Below are positions 26,740 through 34,093 of a stretch of DNA of 64,000 nucleotides, one piece after another. Below the pieces are notes generated by a model. That model did not search any database, was not told the origin of the DNA, and saw only the letters and a program-made list of their open reading frames with translations. Position numbers and translations under genes: made by a program. Each line of letters opens with the position of its first letter. Position 1 is the first letter of the stretch. This DNA comes from Bog-473 sp963782415 (lineage in GTDB: Bacteria; Actinomycetota; Acidimicrobiia; Acidimicrobiales; RAAP-2), in NCBI GenBank assembly GCA_963782415.1, contig CAWAJT010000007.1:186001-250000 (forward strand), given 5' to 3'.

Positions 26740-26991
26740 ATGATCCAGACAAACGCAGTGCAATCGCAGGCCGATGCCCACCGGCGGGATCTGATGGCGT
26801 CGGCCGGCCCGCGGCGGAAGGGAGGCCCTCGAGGTGCGGTGCCCGCACCCGTCGCGTCAACGCAGCGCTCGGCCACCGGCCTCCCGGTGTCCGGTGGCCG
26901 AGCGGTGCGTCGGGCGGTTGCACCGCGTCTCGGTGCGTGGTTGATCGAGTTCGGGACGAAGCTCGGGGGAGCGACGATCCGTACGTCCTAA
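26740..26991 (+). CDS. Small basic hypothetical protein (83 aa)
   Basis: From ATG 26740, preceded at a short distance by the purine-rich GGCGAGGTGAAG, the peptide is Arg/Ala-rich with an early HRRDL helix and a C-terminal amphipathic LGAWLIEFGTKLGG. This pattern recalls short, poorly conserved actinobacterial proteins near regulators. It is the only plausible gene between the regulator and the sulfatase. Coding status is moderate; no function can be assigned. Confidence 0.45.
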   Translation: MIQTNAVQSQADAHRRDLMASAGPRRKGGPRGAVPAPVASTQRSATGLPVSGGRAVRRAVAPRLGAWLIEFGTKLGGATIRTS

Positions 26992-27073
26992 GTTCGCGCC
27001 GCGGTGGGCCGCCTCGCCATCGGGCCGCCCCGTCGGGCTCATGGGGCGGCCCGATATCGGCAAGAGTGACGGG

Positions 27074-28627
27074 ATGCCGGCGCGCAACGTCCTCTTCATC
27101 ACGCTCGACCAGTGGCGCGGCGACTGCCTCTCGGTCCTCGGGCATCCGGTGCTCCAGACGCCGACGCTCGACGCGTTGGCGGCCGGGGGCGTGGTGTTCG
27201 CCAACCATTGGGCCAACGCAGCCCCCTGCGGCCCCTCGCGAGCCTGCCTCTACACGGGGACGTATCAGCATCGCAATCGTTCGCTCCTCAACGGCACGCC
27301 ACTCGATGCGCGTTTCACCAACGTGGCACTCCTGGCCCGGGAGGCCGGTTACGACCCCGTGCTCTTCGGCTACACGGACTCGTCGATCGATCCCCGCACC
27401 GTTCCGCCCGGTGACCCACGGTTGTACAGCTACGAGGGGGTCCTGCCCGGCTTCCGCGCCCTCGTCGAAGATCCATGGGAAAAGGGGAGCCCGGCGTGGG
27501 GCCGCTGGCTGGCCACCAAGGGCTTCGATGTCCCGGCTGACCCGCACGAGCTGTATGAACCGATCGTGGGTTTCGAGGGCGCCGACACGCACGGTTGGAC
27601 CTGGGCCCCGGCGCGGTTTCCGGCCGAGCTGTCGCAGACGACGTTCGTCCGTCAGGCCGTCGTGGAATGGTTGGAGCGCAACGGGGACGCTCCGTTCTTC
27701 GTCCACGCCTCCTTCATCCGTCCCCACCCCCCGCGACGCAACCCGATCGGCTACCACGACCTCTACGCCGCCGAGGCGGTCGGGGCGTTCGTGGGTGCGG
27801 CGACTCCCGAGGAGGAAGGAGCGATCCATCCCCTCGGTGCGTTCGCCAACGCGGTCCCCGACGTCGGCACGCCACGCGATGAGCGGGACCGTCGCCAGGT
27901 ACGCGCCACGTACTACGGCGCACAGCGCGAGGTCGACGACGCATTGGCACCTCTGTTCGATTACCTGTCGCAGAGCGGGCTGGCCGAGTCCACCCTCGTC
28001 GTCCTCACGAGTGATCACGGCGAGATGGGCGGTGACCACTGGCTGCTCGAGAAGCTCGGTTTTTGGGACGAGACCTACCACGTCCCGTTGATCGTGGTCG
28101 ACCCGCGGGCAGAGGCGAACAGGGGACGGGGAACGGTCGTGGAGGCTGTGACCGAATCCGTCGATGTCCTCCCGACCATCTGCGAGTTCATGGGCATCGA
28201 CGTGCCACTGCAAGCCGACGGTTGGTCGCTCGGCGCGTTCGTCCGCGGCGAGGGCGCTCCGCAGCACTGGCGTGACACGGCGCACTTCGAATGGAGTTTT
28301 TCGGATCCGGCCGACCTGCTGGCCGAGCGCGCGTTCGGGATTCCCATGAGCCATTGCGCATTGGCCGTGTCCCGCGGGCCCCGGTACAAGTACGTCCAGT
28401 TCGCCGCCGATGCCGCCGTCCTGCCACCCCTGCTCTTCGACCTCACCGACGACCCCGAGCAGACACACAACCTCCTCGTCGAAGACGCAACGGGTGCCGC
28501 CGGCGCTGCATGGGAGGCGACCCGGGAGCTCCTGCAGTGGCAGATGCGAACGGCCGAACGCACGTTGAGTGGCAGCTTCTTGCATCCCGAGCGAGGTCTG
28601 GTCGAGGCGCGCGACACCTGGGTCTGA
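27074..28627 (+). CDS. Sulfatase / phosphonate monoester hydrolase-like
   Basis: A 517-residue alkaline-phosphatase-superfamily hydrolase. ATG 27074 places NVLFITLDQWRGDCLS at the N-terminus, a pattern shared with phosphonate monoester hydrolases. The formylglycine motif is P-C-G-P-S-R-A-C-L-Y-T-G with Cys52, and TSDHGEMGGDH carries the second metal pair. The segment NGTPLDARFTNVA and GYDPVLFGYTD also fit this group. It is cytosolic. It may cleave phosphate, phosphonate or sulfate esters; known relatives are promiscuous. It follows the divergent small gene and precedes an SDR in the same direction. Confidence 0.87.
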   Translation: MPARNVLFITLDQWRGDCLSVLGHPVLQTPTLDALAAGGVVFANHWANAAPCGPSRACLYTGTYQHRNRSLLNGTPLDARFTNVALLAREAGYDPVLFGYTDSSIDPRTVPPGDPRLYSYEGVLPGFRALVEDPWEKGSPAWGRWLATKGFDVPADPHELYEPIVGFEGADTHGWTWAPARFPAELSQTTFVRQAVVEWLERNGDAPFFVHASFIRPHPPRRNPIGYHDLYAAEAVGAFVGAATPEEEGAIHPLGAFANAVPDVGTPRDERDRRQVRATYYGAQREVDDALAPLFDYLSQSGLAESTLVVLTSDHGEMGGDHWLLEKLGFWDETYHVPLIVVDPRAEANRGRGTVVEAVTESVDVLPTICEFMGIDVPLQADGWSLGAFVRGEGAPQHWRDTAHFEWSFSDPADLLAERAFGIPMSHCALAVSRGPRYKYVQFAADAAVLPPLLFDLTDDPEQTHNLLVEDATGAAGAAWEATRELLQWQMRTAERTLSGSFLHPERGLVEARDTWV

Positions 28628-28683
28628 TGGCCGTGCGTCGGCGCCGCGTTGTGGAATGCTGACCCTGCTGGTCGACGGGAGGG

Positions 28684-29571
28684 GTGTGCGCGGTGCCAGA
28701 CATGCAGGGAAGGACCGTGGTCGTCACCGGCGGGAACTCTGGCATCGGGTTTGAGACGGCCGCCGCCCTGGCTTCCATGGGAGCGCGCGTCCTGGTGACG
28801 GCGCGCAACGCCGACAAGGGTCGGGCGGCGGTAGCCGCCATCACGGAGCGACTTCATGGCGAGGTCAGCGTGCAACTGGTCGTCTTCGACCTGGCCGACC
28901 TCGCTTCGGTACGGCAGGGCGCCGCCGAAATTCTGGAACAGGCCCCTCGCCTCGACGTCCTGGTCAACAACGCGGGCCTGGTCTTGACCGAGCGTGCCGA
29001 GACCGTTGACGGCTATGAGGCGACCTTCGCCATCAACCACCTCGGACCGTTCCTTCTGACCAATCTGCTCCTGGAGCGCCTTGCCGGATCGACGCCGGCC
29101 CGCATTGTCAACGTTGCCTCGACCGCACATGGTGCCACGCGCAAGGGGATCCCGTTCGACGACCTCCAGACGACAGGGCGCTACCGGGGCATGCGTGTCT
29201 ACGGCCAGTCGAAACTGGCCAACATGTTGTTCACGCTGGAATTGGCGCGCCGCTTCGAAGGGCGCGGGGTCACCGCCAACTCTCTGCACCCGGGCACCGT
29301 GCGTACCGGCTACGGAGGGGATGGTGATGCGCGCGGGTTTCTCGCCTTCGGCATCAAGATCGCGAGCCCATTCTTCCTCTCACCGGCCAAGGGGGCGCGT
29401 ACCTCGGTATACCTGGCGTCGTCGCCGGAGGTCGAGGGGGTCAGCGGGGAGTACTTCGTCAAGTGCAAGCCGAGGAAGCCGCGGCGGTGGGCCCAGGATC
29501 CCGAAGCGGCCCGGCGGCTGTGGCAGGTGAGCGAGCAACTGGTGGGTCTCGCCCCTGTCGGGACGGCCTGA
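28684..29571 (+). CDS. SDR-family oxidoreductase (retinol dehydrogenase-like)
   Basis: A 295-residue SDR. The cofactor motif TGGNSGIG, the VTARN loop (NADP preference), VNNAGLV, and the catalytic NVASTAHG ... V-Y-G-Q-S-K-L-A-N set match RDH11-14 and WWOX-type enzymes. Start is GTG 28684 or GTG 28693, three codons later. It probably reduces or oxidises a hydrophobic alcohol. Only 3 bp separate it from the next SDR, so the two share a message. Confidence 0.88.
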   Translation: MCAVPDMQGRTVVVTGGNSGIGFETAAALASMGARVLVTARNADKGRAAVAAITERLHGEVSVQLVVFDLADLASVRQGAAEILEQAPRLDVLVNNAGLVLTERAETVDGYEATFAINHLGPFLLTNLLLERLAGSTPARIVNVASTAHGATRKGIPFDDLQTTGRYRGMRVYGQSKLANMLFTLELARRFEGRGVTANSLHPGTVRTGYGGDGDARGFLAFGIKIASPFFLSPAKGARTSVYLASSPEVEGVSGEYFVKCKPRKPRRWAQDPEAARRLWQVSEQLVGLAPVGTA

Positions 29572-29574
29572 TCG

Positions 29575-30363
29575 GTGCGCGTCCTCGTGACCGGCGCAGC
29601 CCGGGCCATCGGTCGGGCCACGGTGGAGGTACTGGCTGATCGAGGCCACGAGGTGGTCGCCACCGCCCGGAACCCGGCCCTGCTCGACGGCATGCCGGCC
29701 GTCCAGGTCTTGGCCCTTGACGTCACCGACGACGCATCCGTACACGCTGCCGTGGCGGCGGCCGGCGAGCTACATGCCGTGGTCAACAACGCGGGGCTGC
29801 CGGGCACGGGTCCTCTCGAGACCTATCCGCTGCGTTCGTTCTCCCGCGTGCTCGACGTCAACGCGATCGGCCCGCTGCGGATGGCCCAGGCCGTCGCGCC
29901 CATGTGGCGCGAGCGGGGGAGCGGGGTGCTCGTCAACGTCAGTTCGGTACAGGGCAAGATCGGCACGCCCTTGGAGGGGCCCTACGCCGCGTCCAAACAT
30001 GCGCTCGAGGCCCTCTCCGAGTCGCTCTACATCGAGCTCGGGCATTTCGGGATCCGGGTCGTGATCGTGGAGCCCGGGTACATCGCTCCGGGTATGAAAC
30101 TCGACGAGGAACACCCAGGCCCGGCGGTCTACGCCGACCTGCACGCCCAGTGGAGCGGCACCGTCGCCACGCTGACCGGGCCCACCGGCCGGCCCGGTCC
30201 CGAACTGGTCGGGCTGGCGGTGGCCGATGCCCTCGAGAACCCCGCGACACCGTTGCGGGTGGAGGTCGGACAGGACGCCGCCATGGTGCTGCACTTGCGG
30301 CGCACGCTCGACGATGCGGAATTCGAGGCCACCATGCGCGAGGCGCTCGGGTTGACGTGGTGA
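29575..30363 (+). CDS. SDR-family oxidoreductase
   Basis: A 262-residue SDR from GTG 29575. The Rossmann motif is at the extreme N-terminus (TGAARAIG), followed by VNNAGLP, the catalytic Ser region NVSSVQG, and Y-A-A-S-K-H-A-L-E. The sequence EPGYIAPGMK sits at the substrate loop, and the family of 17-beta-hydroxysteroid-type dehydrogenases is the nearest pattern. It is part of the same run as the SDR before it and the EthD, SnoaL and F420-type genes after it. Confidence 0.87.
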   Translation: MRVLVTGAARAIGRATVEVLADRGHEVVATARNPALLDGMPAVQVLALDVTDDASVHAAVAAAGELHAVVNNAGLPGTGPLETYPLRSFSRVLDVNAIGPLRMAQAVAPMWRERGSGVLVNVSSVQGKIGTPLEGPYAASKHALEALSESLYIELGHFGIRVVIVEPGYIAPGMKLDEEHPGPAVYADLHAQWSGTVATLTGPTGRPGPELVGLAVADALENPATPLRVEVGQDAAMVLHLRRTLDDAEFEATMREALGLTW

Positions 30364-30389
30364 GGGTATGACGTGGAGAGGAAATTGAC

Positions 30390-31112
30390 GTGGAGAAGCT
30401 GATGTATCTGTCGTGGCTGGAGCCGACGAGCACCAGGTCCGACGTAGCCGAGAAAATGCTCGGCCAGGTAGGCGAGGATCTGCTCGCCCTCGACCCGCTC
30501 CGCCTCACCGTCGACGTCTGGGATCCCGAGAGCGACATCCCCGCGCCGGTACCCACGCCCGAGGGCGAGACCCCGCTGCATGGGCTGGTCTCGCTCTGGG
30601 TCGACAGCATTGAGCAAAGGGAGCCGTTCGAGCGCGTCCTCGAAGCTGCGTCCGTTCGGGTCGCCGGGTACTCGGTCGTCGAGTCCCTCTACCGTGACTA
30701 CGGAGGGAATCAATGGTCCCAACCGCGCTCGTGGCCGGACAAGCAGCGGTCGCCCGGCGTACTGACCGTGGCCCTGCTGCAGCGGCATCCCGACCAGACT
30801 TTCGACGAGTGGATGACCCGCTGGCACACTCGGATCTCTCCCATCACCGAGAAGATCCAGCCGCGCACCCGCTACGTTCGCAATGCGGTGTTCCGGCCGA
30901 TCACGACGGGTGCCCCGACCGTGGCGGGCATCGTCGAGGAGGCGTGGCCGTCGCTCGGGCACGTCACCGATCCGATGCTCTTCTATTGCGCAGACGGCGA
31001 CCCCGAGCGCATGGAAGCGCATGTCACGCAGATGATCGAGGAGATCAACGCCTTCGTCGACCTGAGCACGTTGCGCAGTGTCACCATGAGTGAATGGATA
31101 CTGAAGTCATGA
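30390..31112 (+). CDS. EthD-domain protein
   Basis: A 240-residue protein from GTG 30390 with two ferredoxin-like halves. The second half has the EthD pattern LQRHPDQTFDEWMTRWHTRISP and RYVRNAVFRP, and a W-P-S-L segment. EthD-like proteins are small stand-alone partners in degradation or polyketide clusters, and a dimeric barrel is expected. The stop overlaps the ATG of the SnoaL-like gene by 4 bp, so they are probably made together. Confidence 0.72.
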   Translation: MEKLMYLSWLEPTSTRSDVAEKMLGQVGEDLLALDPLRLTVDVWDPESDIPAPVPTPEGETPLHGLVSLWVDSIEQREPFERVLEAASVRVAGYSVVESLYRDYGGNQWSQPRSWPDKQRSPGVLTVALLQRHPDQTFDEWMTRWHTRISPITEKIQPRTRYVRNAVFRPITTGAPTVAGIVEEAWPSLGHVTDPMLFYCADGDPERMEAHVTQMIEEINAFVDLSTLRSVTMSEWILKS

Positions 31113-31573
31113 CGCAGAAGTGGAGCCGTGAAGAACTGGAGCAGGCGCATCAGCACTACATGGAGACAGCGGCCCGCTGCGCGGCCAGCGGGGAGTGGCG
31201 CGACTGGGCTGACCTCTTCACCGAGGACGCCGTCTACCTCGAACATGTCTTCGGAACCTTTCGAGGTCCCGACGAGATCTACAACTGGATCGCCCCGCTG
31301 ATGACTGAGTGGCCGAACACAGACATGAACTCGTTCCCGCACTCGTGGTGCGTTTGTGACGAGGAACGCGGGTGGTGGATCTGCCGCATTGAGAACCGCA
31401 TGAAGGACCCGGGGGACGGATCCGTCCACCAGGCACACAACATCACCGTTTTGCACTACGCGGGTGACATGAAGTTCTCCTACGAGGAGGATGCCTACAA
31501 CCCCGCCGCCTTCGGGCCGATGATCCAGGCCTGGACCGCGGCGTACACCGCCAACGGCGGCACGCTCGGGTGA
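31109..31573 (+). CDS. SnoaL-like / NTF2-fold protein
   Basis: A 154-residue protein. ATG 31109 overlaps the previous stop (ATGA). It begins with a helix (SREELEQAHQHYMETAARCA), then WADLFTEDAVYLEHVFGTFRG, the usual start of NTF2/SnoaL cones with Asp and His lining the pocket. Such proteins act as isomerases, cyclases or dehydratases on ring compounds. Its position after SDR and EthD genes suggests one pathway on a polycyclic or steroid-like substrate, which is inference. Confidence 0.75.
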   Translation: MTQKWSREELEQAHQHYMETAARCAASGEWRDWADLFTEDAVYLEHVFGTFRGPDEIYNWIAPLMTEWPNTDMNSFPHSWCVCDEERGWWICRIENRMKDPGDGSVHQAHNITVLHYAGDMKFSYEEDAYNPAAFGPMIQAWTAAYTANGGTLG

Positions 31574-31577
31574 CCTG

Positions 31578-32015
31578 ATGTCGTATCGCTCCCTGGCCGA
31601 CGAGAAGGTGTGGACATTCCTGGGGGCCCTGCCGGCACGCACCGCCAAGCTGGCCACGGTGCGGGCAGACGGTCGACCGCACGTCGCGCCGGTGTGGTAC
31701 GTCCTCGACGAGGATGGCTCCCTCGCCTTCAACACGGGCCAGGCAACGGTGAAGGGTCGGAACCTGCAGCGGGACCCAAGAGTCTCCCTCTGCGTCGAGG
31801 ACGATCGGCCGCCCTTCAGCTTCGTCACCATCGACGGTGTGGCCCAGATCAGCGACGACCTCGACGACGTGCGGCCCCTGGCGAGCCGTATCGGCGGCCG
31901 TTACATGGGGGCCGATCGAGCTGAGGAGTACGGGAACCGCAACGGCGTGGTCGGCGAGCTGGCCGTCTGGGTCCGGCCGCTGCACGTTGTGTCGGCCTTC
32001 GACCTGGCTGACTGA
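31578..32015 (+). CDS. F420/FMN-dependent pyridoxamine-phosphate-oxidase-like protein
   Basis: A 145-residue split-barrel flavoprotein. KLATVRADGRPHVAPVWYVLDEDG is the standard opening, and NTGQATVKGRNLQRDPRVSLCVE matches the cofactor-binding segment of the TIGR03618-type F420 group. Actinobacterial proteins of this type reduce quinones or other electrophiles with F420H2. It is the final gene of the 28684-32015 run; 17 bp separate its stop from the convergent mannosyltransferase gene. Confidence 0.8.
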   Translation: MSYRSLADEKVWTFLGALPARTAKLATVRADGRPHVAPVWYVLDEDGSLAFNTGQATVKGRNLQRDPRVSLCVEDDRPPFSFVTIDGVAQISDDLDDVRPLASRIGGRYMGADRAEEYGNRNGVVGELAVWVRPLHVVSAFDLAD

Positions 32016-32032
32016 GCCCGCCGCCCGCCCGA

Positions 32033-33649
32033 TCAGGTCGCGGCGCTGGCGCCGGCTCCGGCTCCGGCTCCGGCTCCGGTAAGCACACCCGGACTCAGGT
32101 GTGGCAGATGGACCCGGCGTCCCCCCTTGAACTGGCCGAGCGGTGTGATCGCCGCGGCCAGCAGCATGGCCACCAGCAGCATGTCCGTGAGGACGAAGGT
32201 GTGCAGGAGTCGCAGGTAGATCCCGTGGACCGCCACCATGCCGACGAAGGCCCAGAAGGTGCTGATCACGATGACGGCGCTCCGAATGCGACCCACCGCG
32301 GCCGGCGCCACCACGATCACACCCCACGTCACGTACCACGCCCAGACGATCGGTCCGAGGAGAGCGAGGACCAGCAGCGTGAGACCGAGGCAGCGCACAA
32401 CGCCATCCTGGGGGGAGCGCATCAGCATCCGATAACCGACGTAGCCGGCGATCAGGAGGCCGAGCACGCTGAAGACGGGTCGCGCTGTCATCGTCGAGAT
32501 CGGCACCTGGACCACGTGGCTGGCGATGGACACCGCGCGTGCCACCACGTTGATCGGCGTCACGCCCGTGAACGAGGCGTCGGCCGTGCTGGTGGTGCGG
32601 ATCCAGCCCCATCCCGTTCCCGAAATGAGCGAGACGACTTCCATGGTCACCAACGCAATGCACCCCGCCACCGCGGTGTGGCCGATGCGACGGCGGACGG
32701 AGGCACCCTGACCGGCCCAGACCCACCCAAGAAAGAGGACACCGAGCAGCGCGGGCGATTTCACTCCGGCCGCAAGGGCACACAACATGATCCCGGGCAC
32801 CGTGCCGAATCGTTTGGCCACTGCGAGTCCGGCCACGAGCAACCCGACCATCAGGGCGTCGTTATGGGACCCTGCCAGAAGCGACAGCAGCACGAGGGGT
32901 GAGCCCGCTCCTATCAACACCGCGTGAGCCGGGTCGTGTTTGAGCGCCCGGGCCAGTGTGGGCGTGGCGGCGATCACCATGGCGATGCCGGCGACCTCGA
33001 GCAGTCGGAGCAAGACGAGATCGGGGAGGATCTGGTGACCCGACGCCTGGTCCAGCAGGCCGTCCACGCTCAAGAAGGTCGGTCCGTAAGGGGACTCCGT
33101 TCCGGACCACACCGTGTCGGCGTCCTGGTTCCACGACGTGGCTCCGAGGACCTCGGGTCCATAGGAGTAGGGGTTGATGTGGTGGCTCATCATCTCGCCC
33201 TGCGCCGCGTACGTGTACACGTCGCGACTGAACAGTGGTGGTGCGAGGAGCAGCGGAATGGCCCAGATGGTGATCACGAGCACGACCCGCTTGACCGGAA
33301 CGCCGTGGTGGCCGTTGAGATGGCGGAGGAATCCGAACCAGACCCGGCTCAGCAGAATGAGCCCGCCGAAGACGAGCGCAAGCGATGCGATCGTAGGAAG
33401 CGAACTGTTGGACCCGAACGAGCCAAACGGACCGCCCGGCATGCCGAAATACCACGCACCGGGGAGATGAGTCTCGAAGGCCTGGCCACCGAGTACGGCT
33501 CCAACCACAATTGCCGAGCTCCCCAACAGCCCGAGGAGAGCGGTGCGCAGCACACTCAGCTCACGCGACGGTTGCCCCGGCGCGTCGGTATCGACGTGCT
33601 GGGGTGCTGGCGTCGCAGTGGCGGTCTCGCTCCGAGACACGAGCTCCAT
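32033..33649 (-). CDS. MptB-like polyprenol-phosphate-mannose-dependent mannosyltransferase
   Basis: A 538-residue integral membrane protein with about 13 hydrophobic segments. The first external loop contains LFSRDVYTYAAQGEMM and INPYSYGP, the acidic GT-C motif and surroundings typical of MptA/MptB enzymes that add alpha-1,6-mannose to lipoglycans from polyprenyl-phosphomannose. WGWIRTTS and the later VWAWYVTWG also fit. Its C-terminus ends in a Gly-Ala repeat encoded by a hexanucleotide tandem. It faces the YfhO-like gene across a long divergent region. Confidence 0.78.
   Translation of the reverse strand: MELVSRSETATATPAPQHVDTDAPGQPSRELSVLRTALLGLLGSSAIVVGAVLGGQAFETHLPGAWYFGMPGGPFGSFGSNSSLPTIASLALVFGGLILLSRVWFGFLRHLNGHHGVPVKRVVLVITIWAIPLLLAPPLFSRDVYTYAAQGEMMSHHINPYSYGPEVLGATSWNQDADTVWSGTESPYGPTFLSVDGLLDQASGHQILPDLVLLRLLEVAGIAMVIAATPTLARALKHDPAHAVLIGAGSPLVLLSLLAGSHNDALMVGLLVAGLAVAKRFGTVPGIMLCALAAGVKSPALLGVLFLGWVWAGQGASVRRRIGHTAVAGCIALVTMEVVSLISGTGWGWIRTTSTADASFTGVTPINVVARAVSIASHVVQVPISTMTARPVFSVLGLLIAGYVGYRMLMRSPQDGVVRCLGLTLLVLALLGPIVWAWYVTWGVIVVAPAAVGRIRSAVIVISTFWAFVGMVAVHGIYLRLLHTFVLTDMLLVAMLLAAAITPLGQFKGGRRVHLPHLSPGVLTGAGAGAGAGASAAT
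32054..32077. repeat. Tandem hexanucleotide (GGCTCC)x4
   Basis: Four exact copies of GGCTCC near the 3' end of the mannosyltransferase gene. On the coding strand they give the alternating Gly-Ala tail of the protein. Tracts like this change length by slippage, but here a change of one unit would keep frame. Confidence 0.8.
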
Positions 33650-34093
33650 CGGGGGATTCCTTAGTTGAGCCGCTCTCGGTTGTGACCGCGAGAACGGGAA
33701 TCTTCATGAAACTGCAGTGATTCTGTCACAGCGGGCGCCGATGGCGGCGGCGCGGCGAAACGCCCCCGTGGGTCCGGTGCGGCCTTCTCAGGCCCGTCCC
33801 AGAATACAGGACGAGACTCGGTCTGTCACGCGGATGAAACCTTTCTGTCATGGAAACGGAGGCGGCCGCCGGGCCGGGGGAGGCACATCAACCACGCTCG
33901 GCGGTCCGGGCCAGCCGCCCTTAGTGCGGTGGGCCAGGCGCAGGCCACCGAGCAGGCGCAGACCCCACCGACCCGAGCGGCCGTTCGGATGCGGCCGCGC
34001 GGCGGTCGATGTCGGGCACGCTCGTTGGGGCACCCTCGGCAGGGCGAGTGATGCCCGATCGACGTCAATTCCCCTCGACGACAGCGGCAACGA
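33650..34093. other. Divergent intergenic region between MptB-like and YfhO-like genes
   Basis: About 440 bp without a convincing gene. It is A+T-richer near 33660-33740 and 33790-33850, where TCTGTCAC occurs twice (about 33722 and 33823), then G+C-rich. Promoters for both flanking genes should lie here. I see no clear -10/-35 pair, RNA or terminator. Confidence 0.4.
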
